From NCBI GenBank assembly GCA_025765615.1, contig JAIVFJ010000080.1:124001-188000 (forward strand): a stretch of 64,000 nucleotides of DNA. Reading direction: 5' to 3'. This document shows, piece by piece, positions 32,715 to 42,350 of this stretch. The first letter of the stretch is position 1. Each line of letters begins with the position of its first letter. Position numbers and translations under genes: made by a program. Below the pieces are notes generated by a model that searched no databases, had not been told where the DNA came from, and was given only the letters and a program-made list of their open reading frames with translations. This DNA comes from Zopfochytrium polystomum (Eukaryota > Chytridiomycota > Chytridiomycetes > Chytridiales > Chytridiaceae).

Positions 32715-33340
32715 CGGGATTTTATTTAGCCGAGAGTTTCGAGTGAGCGAAAAATCTTTGCGAAAAAAGAAAAAGGAAAAGAAATTAATATTAATAAATA
32801 CTAGCTATCCAGCTTGTCAAGTCCGCCCGCCATTGTGGCCCGTGGGGCATTTTCGGACAAGTGCGTCACTGGGCTGTCACAGGGCGGGCCATGTTTGCAG
32901 ATTGATTGAAGAAGTATTACAGTGAATTTCATATTATCCTATTGGACCACGGCGAGTAATCGGTCCAGTAATGGACCATGGTCCATGGTCCATGGTCCAC
33001 CATGCCTTGTCAGCCACCTAACTCATTTTGGAAGTCCGAATGACAGACAACCCTCCGCGAAATCCAATCACAGCTACTGCGCCTGGTCCCATCGCGTTAC
33101 CGGGCCCTTCAACAACCAAGTCTGCGTATGCCGAGCTCGCTGCTATTTCTGCCGCCATTCCCGCCGCTTCCACTGCCATTTCTCTCACCGAGCCCCAAAA
33201 TGGCCAGCGTGCTGCCGACACCCGCAGTCACGGGCCATGGTCCACCGGCACTTTTTCCGATAAATGCATATTACATGAAAATAAAGAAATAAATTGCCAC
33301 ACAAAAAAACAAAAAGAAAAAAAGAACAGGGGGAAGAGAA
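32715..33340. promoter_or_regulatory. Shared 626-bp promoter region of two divergent HSDL2-like genes
   Basis: The two start codons face away from this interval. It contains a dense cluster of TGGACCATGGTCCA-type palindromes at 32971-33003 and another CCATGGTCCACC near 33233. A short open frame at 33043-33405 shows no family resemblance. A bidirectional promoter is inferred from layout only. Confidence 0.5.
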
Positions 33341-35501
33341 ATGAGCGCGTCGTCGAGCTCGTCGGACCTGTCTCTCAAGGGGAAGAATGTCTTTATCAGT
33401 GGTGAGAGAGACAGACAGACAGCCAGAGAGAGAGGGAGAGAGAGAGAGTGTGTGCGTGTGAGAGAGAGAGAGACTGAGAGAGAGACAGAGCGAGACAGCC
33501 GAGACGGCCGCGAGAGAGAGAGCGGAGAGAGAGAGAGAGAGACAGAGGGAGAGAGAGAGAGCGAGAGAGAGACGGACAAGGACACCGAAGGACTCGCCGC
33601 TCATTTACCTGGCCCCTCACACCGTCCGCCCTCATCATCATTGTCGTCGTCGTCGTCGTCGTCCGTTGGTGGCCTGCTGGCCTGCTGGCCTTCCTCCCTC
33701 CCTCCTCCGCCCTTCAAACACGGGACCGAAACCGAAACAACACCACGACCCACTCGCTGCCGCCTTCCCGCACCCGCAGGCGCCTCGCGCGGTAAGCCCC
33801 CAGCTCAGCTCTCTTCTCTTCTTTGTTCATTGTGTTTGCGAGCGAGAGAGGGTGAGGCGGACGACGCTCCTGACCGTTGCCCTCACTCCCTTTTGATCCT
33901 TCCTGGACTGACTGTGTCGGCAATGTCCCAGGCATCGGACTAGCAATCGCTCTGAAACGTAAGTAGGCTAGAAATCGCGGCTCACGTTGAGCGGCATGCC
34001 CCACAGTGCCCATTCGTGCGTTTTCATTTTGGATCTGAATCGAGCGATTTCCCTCCCACGCTTTCAGTCGCATCTCAGGGCGCCAACATTGCCATCGCCG
34101 CCAAGACCGCAGAACCTCATCCAAAAGTACTGCCTGGCACCCCACCTTTTTTTTTTTTTTCTCCCCCTTTTTCGCGCCTTCAAGGCGAACCAGGGCATTC
34201 TGACCACCACCAATCTGGTTTGCTCTATCTGTATTTTTGGCAGCTGCCGGGCACCATCTACACTGCTGCCGATGAAATCAGGAAGGCGGGCGGACGCGCT
34301 CTGCCGATTATCTGCGACATTCGTTTCGAGGACCAAGTAGTCGCAGCCATTGAAAAGACCGTCGCAGAGTGCGTTGGTCTTGCTTCGTTCGCCTTACATA
34401 TTTTCTCGCCCGATTTTGCTGAACATTGGTCTCTGCTTCTATTTCCCGACGCTCCTTTCTCCGAACCCGAACTAGATTCGGCGGGCTTGGTATGTTAAAC
34501 TTTGGCGCGTTGTACCCTCGTGTTGAAACTTGCTTGAAATCAGACATTCTCGTGAACAACGCAAGCGCCATCAGCTTGACCAAGACTGAGGACACTCCAG
34601 TGAAGAAGTGAATATCTATCCATTTTTACCGCGCCTCGGTCCCAGTCCTCTCCTCTGCTTTGGTCCCTTCTTCGTTTGAATCTAACGACGTTCATCAATC
34701 GAAAATCTTGATTCTCCTCGAAAGGTACGATCTGATGAACCAAGTCAACGGTCGCGGCACCTGGATGTGCAGCAAATACGCCATTCCGCACTTGAAAAAA
34801 TCCGCCAAGGCCGGCCGAAACCCTCACATCCTCACCCTCTCACCACCCCTGGACTTGAACCCAGCTTGGTTCGAATCGCACGTCGCCTACTCGATGCAAA
34901 AGTACGCCATGTCCCTGGCGACCCTTGGCTTGGCGGAGGAGCTGAGGCCCTACGGAATCGCCGCGAACGCTCTGTGGCCTCAAACGGCTATTGCCACGGC
35001 TGCCATCAGTGGAGAGATTGGTAATGTTGCGTTTGGCACGTTTAGAAAAGATAACCTCGTCTTTGCTCCGCAGCTCCCGAGGCGGAAGACCTCAAAATGC
35101 GCACGACGGCGATCATGGCTGACGCCGCCTTTGTCATTCTCTCCCAGGACGCGCGACTTTACACGTAAGCGCTCAACGCTTCCTGCCGTGATTGCTGTAA
35201 TTATCGAATTAACTGAATCGCACCGACCTCCCCACCCTAAAATAAAAACAAAAAAAAAAACACAACGTCCATTACGCGCAAACACGTCCATTCTTTATTC
35301 ACCTGCTTTGACTTTTCGCAAAACAGCCGCCAGTTTGTGATGGACGAGGCAATCCTCCGCCACCAGGGGGTGACCGACTTTACAAAGTACCGCACGGACC
35401 CGAACTGCTCCGAAGAGGACCTGATGCCGGACTTTTTCGTGCCGGAGCGTGCCAGCGACCACATGGCTAAGCCGCCGCGTCAAGTCCTCGCCAAGCTCTG
35501 A
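33341..35501 (+). CDS. HSDL2-like short-chain dehydrogenase, paralogue 2
   Basis: Ten exons: 33341-33401, 33780-33791, 33932-33958, 34068-34126, 34244-34368, 34476-34489, 34544-34607, 34725-35020, 35074-35164, 35327-35501; 307 residues. Joined exons give VFISGASRGIGLAIAL, then IAIAAKTAEPHPK, LDILVNNASAIS, SPPLDLNP and AYSMQKYAMS with YxxxK. The 12-bp and 14-bp microexons encode the glycine loop (ASR) and EFGGL just before DILVNNAS. Exon boundaries match paralogue 1 exactly; only exons 1, 9 and 10 differ in length, by 6, 15 and 12 bp. Intron 1 carries a (GA)n tract. No SCP2 domain follows. High confidence in the fold and family; exact substrate unknown. Confidence 0.9.
33404..33575 (+). repeat. 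(GA)n-rich tract in intron 1 of HSDL2 paralogue 2
   Basis: An interrupted GAGAGA tract starts directly at the 5' splice donor (GTGAGAGAGA). Confidence 0.9.
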
Positions 35502-36000
35502 GAAGCCGATTTCGGGGGGGGGCGGGGAGGGTGTGGGGCTGGGCTGGGAGGAGTGGAGAAGAAAAGAAAGAAGAAAAAAAAGAGCGAGAGAGAAGCGGAG
35601 GAGAAGATGAAAAAAATGAAAATCAAATTAGTTGGCGGTGCGCTGTGTTTCGTTTCGCAGAGTTGAGTGATTTGGCACTGCATACGGCACCATTACACAA
35701 AAGGGATAAGGTAACGACTATCTTTATAATCTGCAGTTGCCTACGCCAAGCACTTTCAGTTGTCTCTTCTGCCTCAACCTCCCTCCTGCCGAGTCAGTTG
35801 CTTATGGCGGCTTTGATCGCAAACCATGAAATTTCGCGGACACACACGCTTGCGGACAAACGAGGAGAGTGAAGGAGTATTTGTTAAACAGCAGCCAAAG
35901 CCCGGACGACCAAAAGACGCAACCGCGGTGCGGGAAGGGATAAAAATTAAAAAAAAAAAACTGCAAAAGAAACGTAGTCAAATCGGGTGGGATATTAACT
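35502..36000. other. Convergent intergenic region between HSDL2 paralogue 2 and Ada3
   Basis: It holds 3' UTRs of both genes. A G-rich run (35514-35530) is followed by an A/G-rich stretch. No gene-like frame is convincing. Confidence 0.5.
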
Positions 36001-38545
36001 CTATTCTTCCAACTTGGGCTCGCCAATGTTGAAGATGGAGCCAGTCAAAGGCATGCAAACGCTCTCGGCAGGAAACAGGGACCCGACGCCCTCCACCAAC
36101 ACCCGCCGCTTCTCTATTAAATCCACCGTCTGCTCCGAGACCGGTTTCGGAGCGACTGGAATCGCCAAGGCCGCGGCCGTTTTGCGCTGCTTCTTGTTCC
36201 TCGGAGATTGCTTCTGCAAAAGGCAATCAGAAAAAAAAAAAATTAAAAAAAATAGCTCCCCATTTAAAAGTTGTGGTTGCGGGAAAAAATGAGGGGGACA
36301 CGCTCGACAAAGCAAAAAGGCACATTTGGCTCTTACCATTCGCTTTGAATAATCGGCCTCGATTTGTTTAGATATCGCGTCGAGAACCCCGCAGTACTGT
36401 TCGTATCCGCGGTGGTAGGCCGCTATTCGTTTCAGCTGCTGCTTCCGGTCGTTATTTTCGTTCATCAGTTGCCGCAGCTCTGCTTGTACTCGCCGAAGCT
36501 CGTCGCTAATCTCGTCCGTGTCCTTGTGTTCCTCAATCACCTGGTTCGGAAAGATATCAATCGAAAATGTCGCCATCCAAAAAAAATTTTTTAAAAAAAA
36601 AAGGATCCGTTTTTCGAAAGTACCTCATCGTCCCCCAACAGACCAATGTACTTGAGCTCGCTCCTCAACCGATCGTCCAAGGCAGCCATATCGACAGTCG
36701 ATCGGCTTTTTGGCGGCCGATGCATGATCGGCACGACGCCTTGCTCTTCGTCATCGTCGTTTCGAAGCGCGCCGGACAAGCGCTCCTCGCCGAGCGAGGC
36801 CAAAATGCGCTCGGCCAGCGACCCCAAAAAGACCTCGCCGCATAGTACGGTTTCCTCGATTTCTTCGTACTCGAGAGGCATTGGAATGTTGGACAGGCTC
36901 GAACTTTCGCTGGTGTGGAAGGACTTTCGGGGAACGGCGTCGGGCCCGTCGAATGGCGTGCCGTCTTCTTCCGCCCACTGCTCCAGGTAATGACGGCCGA
37001 GAGCGGGCATTACGAAAGGCGTCACGTCGTCGCCCTAGGCGCGGGTTGTCGGAATTGGAAGAAATCGCGAGTCACCACGAGTAAGCGCTTTTAAGCAGCA
37101 AAACACAAACTTACACTACTATCAAGAAACGCAAAGTCGTCATCGTTCAGTGGTCGAAAGTACTGGCTTTCGAGGAAGCCCCAAAAGTGAGTTATCGGAA
37201 TCTGGTTTGGCGGTGCTCTTGCTTTCGAGTAGTCGCCTTCCATCATCACATCATCTTTCTTTTCAGGCTCAGGGGTTGCGTTGAGCTGTGTGTCATCAGC
37301 ATCGGCCGCGAGGCCCCCTTTTCTCCGAGCCTTTATTTTCGGCGGTTGCTACGTTTTGAAACATCTCATTAGCATGAAGCGCAGGGTCCATTTCCTTTTT
37401 TTATCCTTACTCCACGCGGTGGTTTTGCGGTAACTGCTTTTGCTTGTGGTCTTGCGGAAGGTTGGGGTGGAAGCGGCGTCGATCCAGACGGTGGCGGTGG
37501 GGACGACGCTAGTTTGATTTTCATCTTGCCATTTTGCGAAATGGCAATCTTGACTGAGCCGTCGTCCGACTTCCTTACCAGTGCAAGATCTAAAATGTGC
37601 AAAGTCTTACATCGCTTTTCCACAAAAGAGTTGTCAAACCTTCCCCATCGCCATCCGCCTCGCGTTTACGCTTTTTCGCATTCCTAGGAATCACAATATT
37701 CATGACCAATTCGCGAGAAAATAGAGACAGTTTCACTCACTGCGGTGGTGACGGTGGTCGCGCTGGAGCTAGAAAGAATACAAGGACAGCGCAATAGCAC
37801 CGATAAAGAACAAAAGAGTCTCAGTATCAAATCCTCCATTTTACTTCATTTTTAGTTGCGACAAAAAGCTACCTTCACTTTCCAGTTTAACAGCCGGCTC
37901 CTTTGGAACGAGGGGTCTCGACTTTGGTGGGAATGCAGTCGAAGCTGCAATTTTTCTCACTCCGCCGCTGGGTGCGAATGGTAAGGGGACATTTGGTGAT
38001 GTTGCTGATGATGTGACCGGTGAGGCTGTTCTTGGAATATCTGGACGTGGTGAAGCGGAGCTGCTCGCGAGTCTAGGCGGTGGCACTGTACCTACAGCGC
38101 TCGAAAGGGAAGCGAATCCGTTCCCGGTCGGGACGGCTGCAGGAGGAGCCGCTGAAGATGAAGATGATGTCGAAGTGGTGGGAGGCGAAGCTGCAACGGC
38201 TGCGGGAACGACCGTGGAACCTCGTTTCAGCCACGCGCTGACAATTTCCAAATTGGCCTTCACAAGGTTCTCGCGAACTTCTGCAGCTGCAAGTAGCGCT
38301 TCCAATTCAGACAGTAGGCGCTGTTGTTCGGGAAGGGACGGTATTATTGGGATGGTCGACGGTGTTGCCATTGTGAGATGAGGAGTCGTTGGAGCAGAAT
38401 TTCCTCCAGGAGCTTGAGTCGCAGCACCAGTGGCTGTTGATTGCTGCAATAGGGATGCATAGTGCCGATATAGCCGTTGGTGTTGGTGTACGGACTCGGC
38501 CAGGGAAATCTCGGCATAGTTTAAGTCGGGTTTCGGTGCACTCAT
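36001..38545 (-). CDS. ADA3: SAGA complex adaptor subunit Ada3 (Ngg1 family)
   Basis: Eight exons: 37873-38545, 37741-37768, 37640-37683, 37411-37589, 37115-37348, 36624-37034, 36337-36540, 36001-36213; 661 residues from ATG 38545. The conserved C-terminal half shows THFWGFLESQYFRPLNDDD, a LDDRLRSELKYIGLLGDDE helix, TDEISDELRRVQAELRQL and a KQIEADYSKRM helix, the order typical of Ada3. A basic KKRKRE patch in exon 3 may be a nuclear signal. The N-terminal third is Ser/Thr/Pro/Ala-rich. Ada3 links Ada2 and the Gcn5 acetyltransferase in SAGA/ADA. Introns are 50-125 bp and all GT-AG. Small exons 2 and 3 are supported by phase, not homology. Confidence 0.85.
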
Positions 38546-39849
38546 ATGATCATCGAGCAGAGGTATTACGACTTTCTGGAATTGAAACGCGAGAAGGGAG
38601 ATGTGGACCTAAAGGGAAAAAAACTGTTAACTGTGTTACAAGGCAGGTGGGCCTCCGTCGGGGACGTTCGAGTCTCAAAAGAGAAGTGATAGCCAAATTG
38701 ACCATTAACAAGACTTCTGTTCTGTCACAATTCCTCCCACATGGACAAATACTGAGTCAAGGTATGGTTAAGGTCATACGCGGTGCGGGCACACGTTGAA
38801 TAATGTGGACAAAGGCGACCACCGTTTCAGACATCCGACAGCCTTTCGGTGAAATCTATGTCGATCGTTAATCGCGCTCGGCGTTCGACCGATGTCGCGA
38901 CGACGGCACTTCGTTTCAAGCAGCAGAGCGAAACCGCGCCGGCGTGAAGGCCAGCGGGTGTTCGGATCGCGAATGGCCCCGATCGTTGTTAATTGCGCTC
39001 TGGGGAAAACTGTCCAGGAACTTTGACATGATGTGCCCCCTCGACCGCTTGCTCGCGCGATCGTCGATGCGGCCGTTGCAAACGCTTTCCCTCATCCAAC
39101 CAACGTTGCCCGATGACGATAAGGCCGACCCAGCCGGGGGCAAGGTTCGATCGTCGGGTGGATACACAATACAATACAATATGGGTGGATGGATGGGTAG
39201 TGTGATGGATGGAACGATGGGAGGCGACAGGGCCTCCGAGAGAGAGAGGGCACGGGCGATAGGGCGAGAGACAGAGGGGATGCGAGAGAGAGAGAGAGAG
39301 ACCCAATCTGACCGCGAGAGACAGAGGGACGGAGCCACCTACCAACCCAGTCGACCAAAAAAAAAGAGACAAACAGTCTTTATTTCGCCAAGTGCAGAAG
39401 AAAGAGCGATTTTGGGGAAGAGACGACGAGATGAGAGGCGAGCGAGAGACGAGCGCGAGAGAGACGAGGCCGCACAACTTGCAAGCCCTCGTCCGCCGAA
39501 ATGCAAAAAATAAGCGCGGTACGTCGCCTCGCCCCCCCGCCCCGGAACGAAGGTCGCCTAATAGTGACACGTGTTGCGACTTTTGTCAATCCCTCGTGCC
39601 AATGTGATCCTAAGCACACGCTTACACAGCTCGTTGCCAGAAGGGAGTAGCATGTACGCGTGGTAGTGCTGGCGTTCGACAGTAACAACAAACCGAGCGT
39701 TGTAATTTTCACAAAACAGCACTTTATTTTGTTCGTTTGTGACCGTCTCACCAATAGTGCTTCTCACGTTTATGGGATGGGCCGTCGTCGCTTGCAAGCA
39801 AAAGTTGTTTTAATCAACAGAGCAGCATGGACAGTGAGGGTAATGAGCC
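38546..39849. other. Intergenic region with a (GA)n tract and makorin 3' UTR
   Basis: A purine tract occupies about 39238-39300. The right part (39600-39849) is best explained as the makorin 3' UTR because AATAAA occurs on the minus strand at 39723-39728. No convincing gene was found between. Confidence 0.5.
39723..39728 (-). terminator. Polyadenylation signal AATAAA for makorin
   Basis: AATAAA on the minus strand about 120 bases after the makorin stop at 39850. Confidence 0.6.
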
Positions 39850-40935
39850 TCAGTCCAGAGTTAGCCCCTCCAATTCTTCCACGGTAGAGGTCAAAAACTC
39901 GTCCCCCACGTCATTTGAATATTGATCTTCGTCGACGATGTCGTCAATGTTGTACTCGCACTCGTCCTCGTACTCGTCCACATCGTACTGGTGGTACTCG
40001 TTATATTCGTCTTCGTCGTATTCATCCTCTTCATCATATTCGTCGATGTTGTCGACATCGAACTCGTCATCGTCTGAGTAGTCGTCGTGCGCAAAGCCCA
40101 TCCCGCGAATCGAGAACAACGATGATATGAGCTCATACTGCTGCGCTGCAGTTAATGACCGCATTCCTATTTCAGTGAAAGCGGATAGGTCGGGGTGCCT
40201 TGGACGACGGCGACTGCGCTTAGCCACAGAAACACGATTTCCATTGCTGTCGTTGTGCTGAAAGAGGCAATCGTCGCCAAATGGGCAAGAAGGCTCTTGG
40301 CCACGCTCCTTGGAGGCAAGAAAGTAACGGCATGGAATTCTTCCTCGTGATTCTTTGAAACGAGCAAACACAGCGTCCCTTTCTGCGCCGCGAGGAAAGA
40401 AACGGTTTGACGGAATGACGAGATAGCTGTTGACTCTGCACATTGGGCACGTCTTGCACATTGGATTTTTGACGCGAGGGCCGTGGGCCTGCAGTTCGAA
40501 GAAGTTTGATGCTTCGATTGTGGTGCGCTTGCGCCACTCGGTAATGCATGGGAGGCAAAGCCTGTGGTCGCATCCCTGAAGCAATCCGTACACCGACGGC
40601 TTTTCAAAGCATATGCCGCAGACGTCGTCCTCATCTGGGGTGGCGGGACGTTGCTCTTCGGGATCCAGAGGGTTGGCCTCTGAGGGTTTTCCGTTTGGAG
40701 GTGTGTCGGGGAGATGTGCAACATCAGTCACCGAATGGCTCCATCGACAGTGAGAGCCAAACCGGCAGACCCCCGCCAGGAAGTACCGGCATGTTTCATT
40801 CGAGATGGGGGTGGAGCTGCCTACCGATGCAGCATCGCTTGATGGATGAATGAACCTGCAGGATGTGCCCTCCCTGCATCTGCCCTCTATGAAAAACTTG
40901 CAGACGACAGGGATGAAAGCTGTCCGCGGTGGCAT
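39850..40935 (-). CDS. Makorin-type RING E3 ubiquitin ligase with CCCH zinc fingers
   Basis: Single exon, 361 residues from ATG 40935 (MPPRTAFIPVVCKFF). Order: CCCH finger (CKFFIEGRCREGTSCRFIH), second CCCH (CRYFLAGVCRFGSHCRWSH), RING (CGICFEKPS...CDHRLCLPC...CKTCPMCR), then a third CCCH (CRYFLASKERG...CPFGDDCLFQH). That is the makorin architecture; makorins bind RNA and ubiquitinate partners. The C-terminal 110 residues include an extremely acidic Asp/Glu/Tyr repeat. The frame stays open upstream to a GTG at 41010, but ATG 40935 sits just before the first finger. Confidence 0.9.
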   Translation of the reverse strand: MPPRTAFIPVVCKFFIEGRCREGTSCRFIHPSSDAASVGSSTPISNETCRYFLAGVCRFGSHCRWSHSVTDVAHLPDTPPNGKPSEANPLDPEEQRPATPDEDDVCGICFEKPSVYGLLQGCDHRLCLPCITEWRKRTTIEASNFFELQAHGPRVKNPMCKTCPMCRVNSYLVIPSNRFFPRGAERDAVFARFKESRGRIPCRYFLASKERGQEPSCPFGDDCLFQHNDSNGNRVSVAKRSRRRPRHPDLSAFTEIGMRSLTAAQQYELISSLFSIRGMGFAHDDYSDDDEFDVDNIDEYDEEDEYDEDEYNEYHQYDVDEYEDECEYNIDDIVDEDQYSNDVGDEFLTSTVEELEGLTLD

Positions 40936-41610
40936 CGGTGCAGACGGGGGGCACAGGTCGGCGTCGGTGAGGCAAGTGTGGCTGCCGTCCTTGTCACCAC
41001 CAACCCCCACAATAATGACCCACTTTTTGCCAATTTTGTGAAGAGGCCAACAACTCTTCGGCTTTTACGGTCCCTTGTGCAGAGGGCGATGGTAATGGTA
41101 GTGCGGGCCCATCGCGACCTTGTTTTTCAAAAAGCCTCGAGAGGGTTCATTAATCGACGGGGGTTCATAGCATATGAAGTATTCAACAAGCCCAGTTTAT
41201 TAATATCAGTATGTACATTGCAGTTATTGGCGTTGTGGTGGTTATCCGTTCGCCCTTTCCTTCCTTGTCACAGACCAAACTTTCAATCTCCGACTTCCGC
41301 CCAGCTTGACGAGCAGAAATGGAACAAACAGACGACCAGAGCGTGCTTGGGCTTTCGGATTTGACGCTCCGCCCATCTGCTTCCCACCGCAGCACAGTGA
41401 CCACCACAGAAAAGTCGTGAGGCAGCACAGGCTCTCATCACCTATAAAAACGCGTCTCGTCAGTGCATAGCTCAGCCTGCCCGACTGCAAGCGATCCTGT
41501 AGGTTTGTTTTCCCTTTCTCGATAACCACCTTCCTGACGATGTTCACATTTCACAGCATTGCAGACCACCAGTTTCGCGCCTGCAAGATTGTCGGTCCCC
41601 TGAGAGCAAG
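40936..41610. promoter_or_regulatory. Divergent promoter region between makorin and the membrane protein gene
   Basis: The two flanking genes start outward from this 675-bp stretch. No conserved motif is obvious. Confidence 0.4.
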
Positions 41611-42243
41611 ATGCCCAGCTTCAACCTCCTCCAACGCGGGGTCCTCTACTTTACAGTCAAAGGCACAACCCTTCTCCCACTGCTTAAGCATGGCATGGAC
41701 GTTTATTACTACAAGGAATATCAGGCAGACTCTGGTCTTGGCCCGGCGTGCCAGCGAGTCATCTTTCCTCTGGTGTGCTGGGACGACATTGGGAGCTCTT
41801 GGACCATCTACTCGGAAGTCGGTTGCGAATCGGTTGCCGCCCTTCTTGCCGCCATCATAATCGCCTTCCACACCCTTGTGGCCCTTGCATTCTTGGTGAT
41901 GGCTGCGTGCGCGCCTCCGAAAGAAGCGTTCATGTATCTGGTCGCTCTCGAGGATGGCTGCTGTGGTGCCGCCGCGGTCGTTATGAGTATCGGGGCGTTC
42001 GACGTTGAAGTTGAGGTGCAGCGGAAGGGATCCAACAAGTGGCGACGGGCCGTTCGGTTCATCACGGCAGGCATCCAGTTTGCGATTGTTGTGGTTCTGT
42101 GTGCCGCCATCAACGTGGTCACCGGGCCTAGTGTGTTGAAGCCTCAACGCACCAGCTTGTTTGTTCTACTTCCTGCCTTGTTTCTGAACATCTACAGCTT
42201 GCTGGAGAACGCGTTTGAGGGGAGCAGGGTCATGTTTGAGTGA
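41611..42243 (+). CDS. Small membrane protein with four predicted helices
   Basis: 210 residues from ATG 41611 (MPSFNLLQRGVLYFTVKGTT). Hydrophobic segments are visible at about 75-97 (AALLAAIIIAFHTLVALAFL), 110-130, 150-172 (FAIVVVLCAAINVV) and 180-198. The first 60 residues are polar with paired cysteines. The four-helix spacing recalls tetraspan proteins, but I recognise no signature. It lies 107 bp upstream of the Furry gene on the same strand. Confidence 0.65.
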   Translation: MPSFNLLQRGVLYFTVKGTTLLPLLKHGMDVYYYKEYQADSGLGPACQRVIFPLVCWDDIGSSWTIYSEVGCESVAALLAAIIIAFHTLVALAFLVMAACAPPKEAFMYLVALEDGCCGAAAVVMSIGAFDVEVEVQRKGSNKWRRAVRFITAGIQFAIVVVLCAAINVVTGPSVLKPQRTSLFVLLPALFLNIYSLLENAFEGSRVMFE

Positions 42244-42350
42244 AAAATAGTGGCTTGGGCGGCTGGGCTTGTGATGGGTTGGTTGATCGATGGGCAAGTC
42301 TGTCTCTTTTCCAAAACATGTGATATTTGTTCTAGTCAAAGAGACACGAA

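Noticed and set aside
33043..33405. A plus-strand frame of about 120 codons overlapping the first exon of HSDL2 paralogue 2
   Set aside because: No family resemblance; it runs into the HSDL2 start in another frame and lies in the divergent promoter.
38944..39607. Arg/Glu-rich frames around a GA tract
   Set aside because: Composition follows the purine repeat and no start, splice or domain evidence supports a gene.
39558..39797. An 80-codon minus-strand frame that looks protein-like
   Set aside because: It begins with TTG, contains the AATAAA signal and directly follows the makorin stop; a 3' UTR explains it better.
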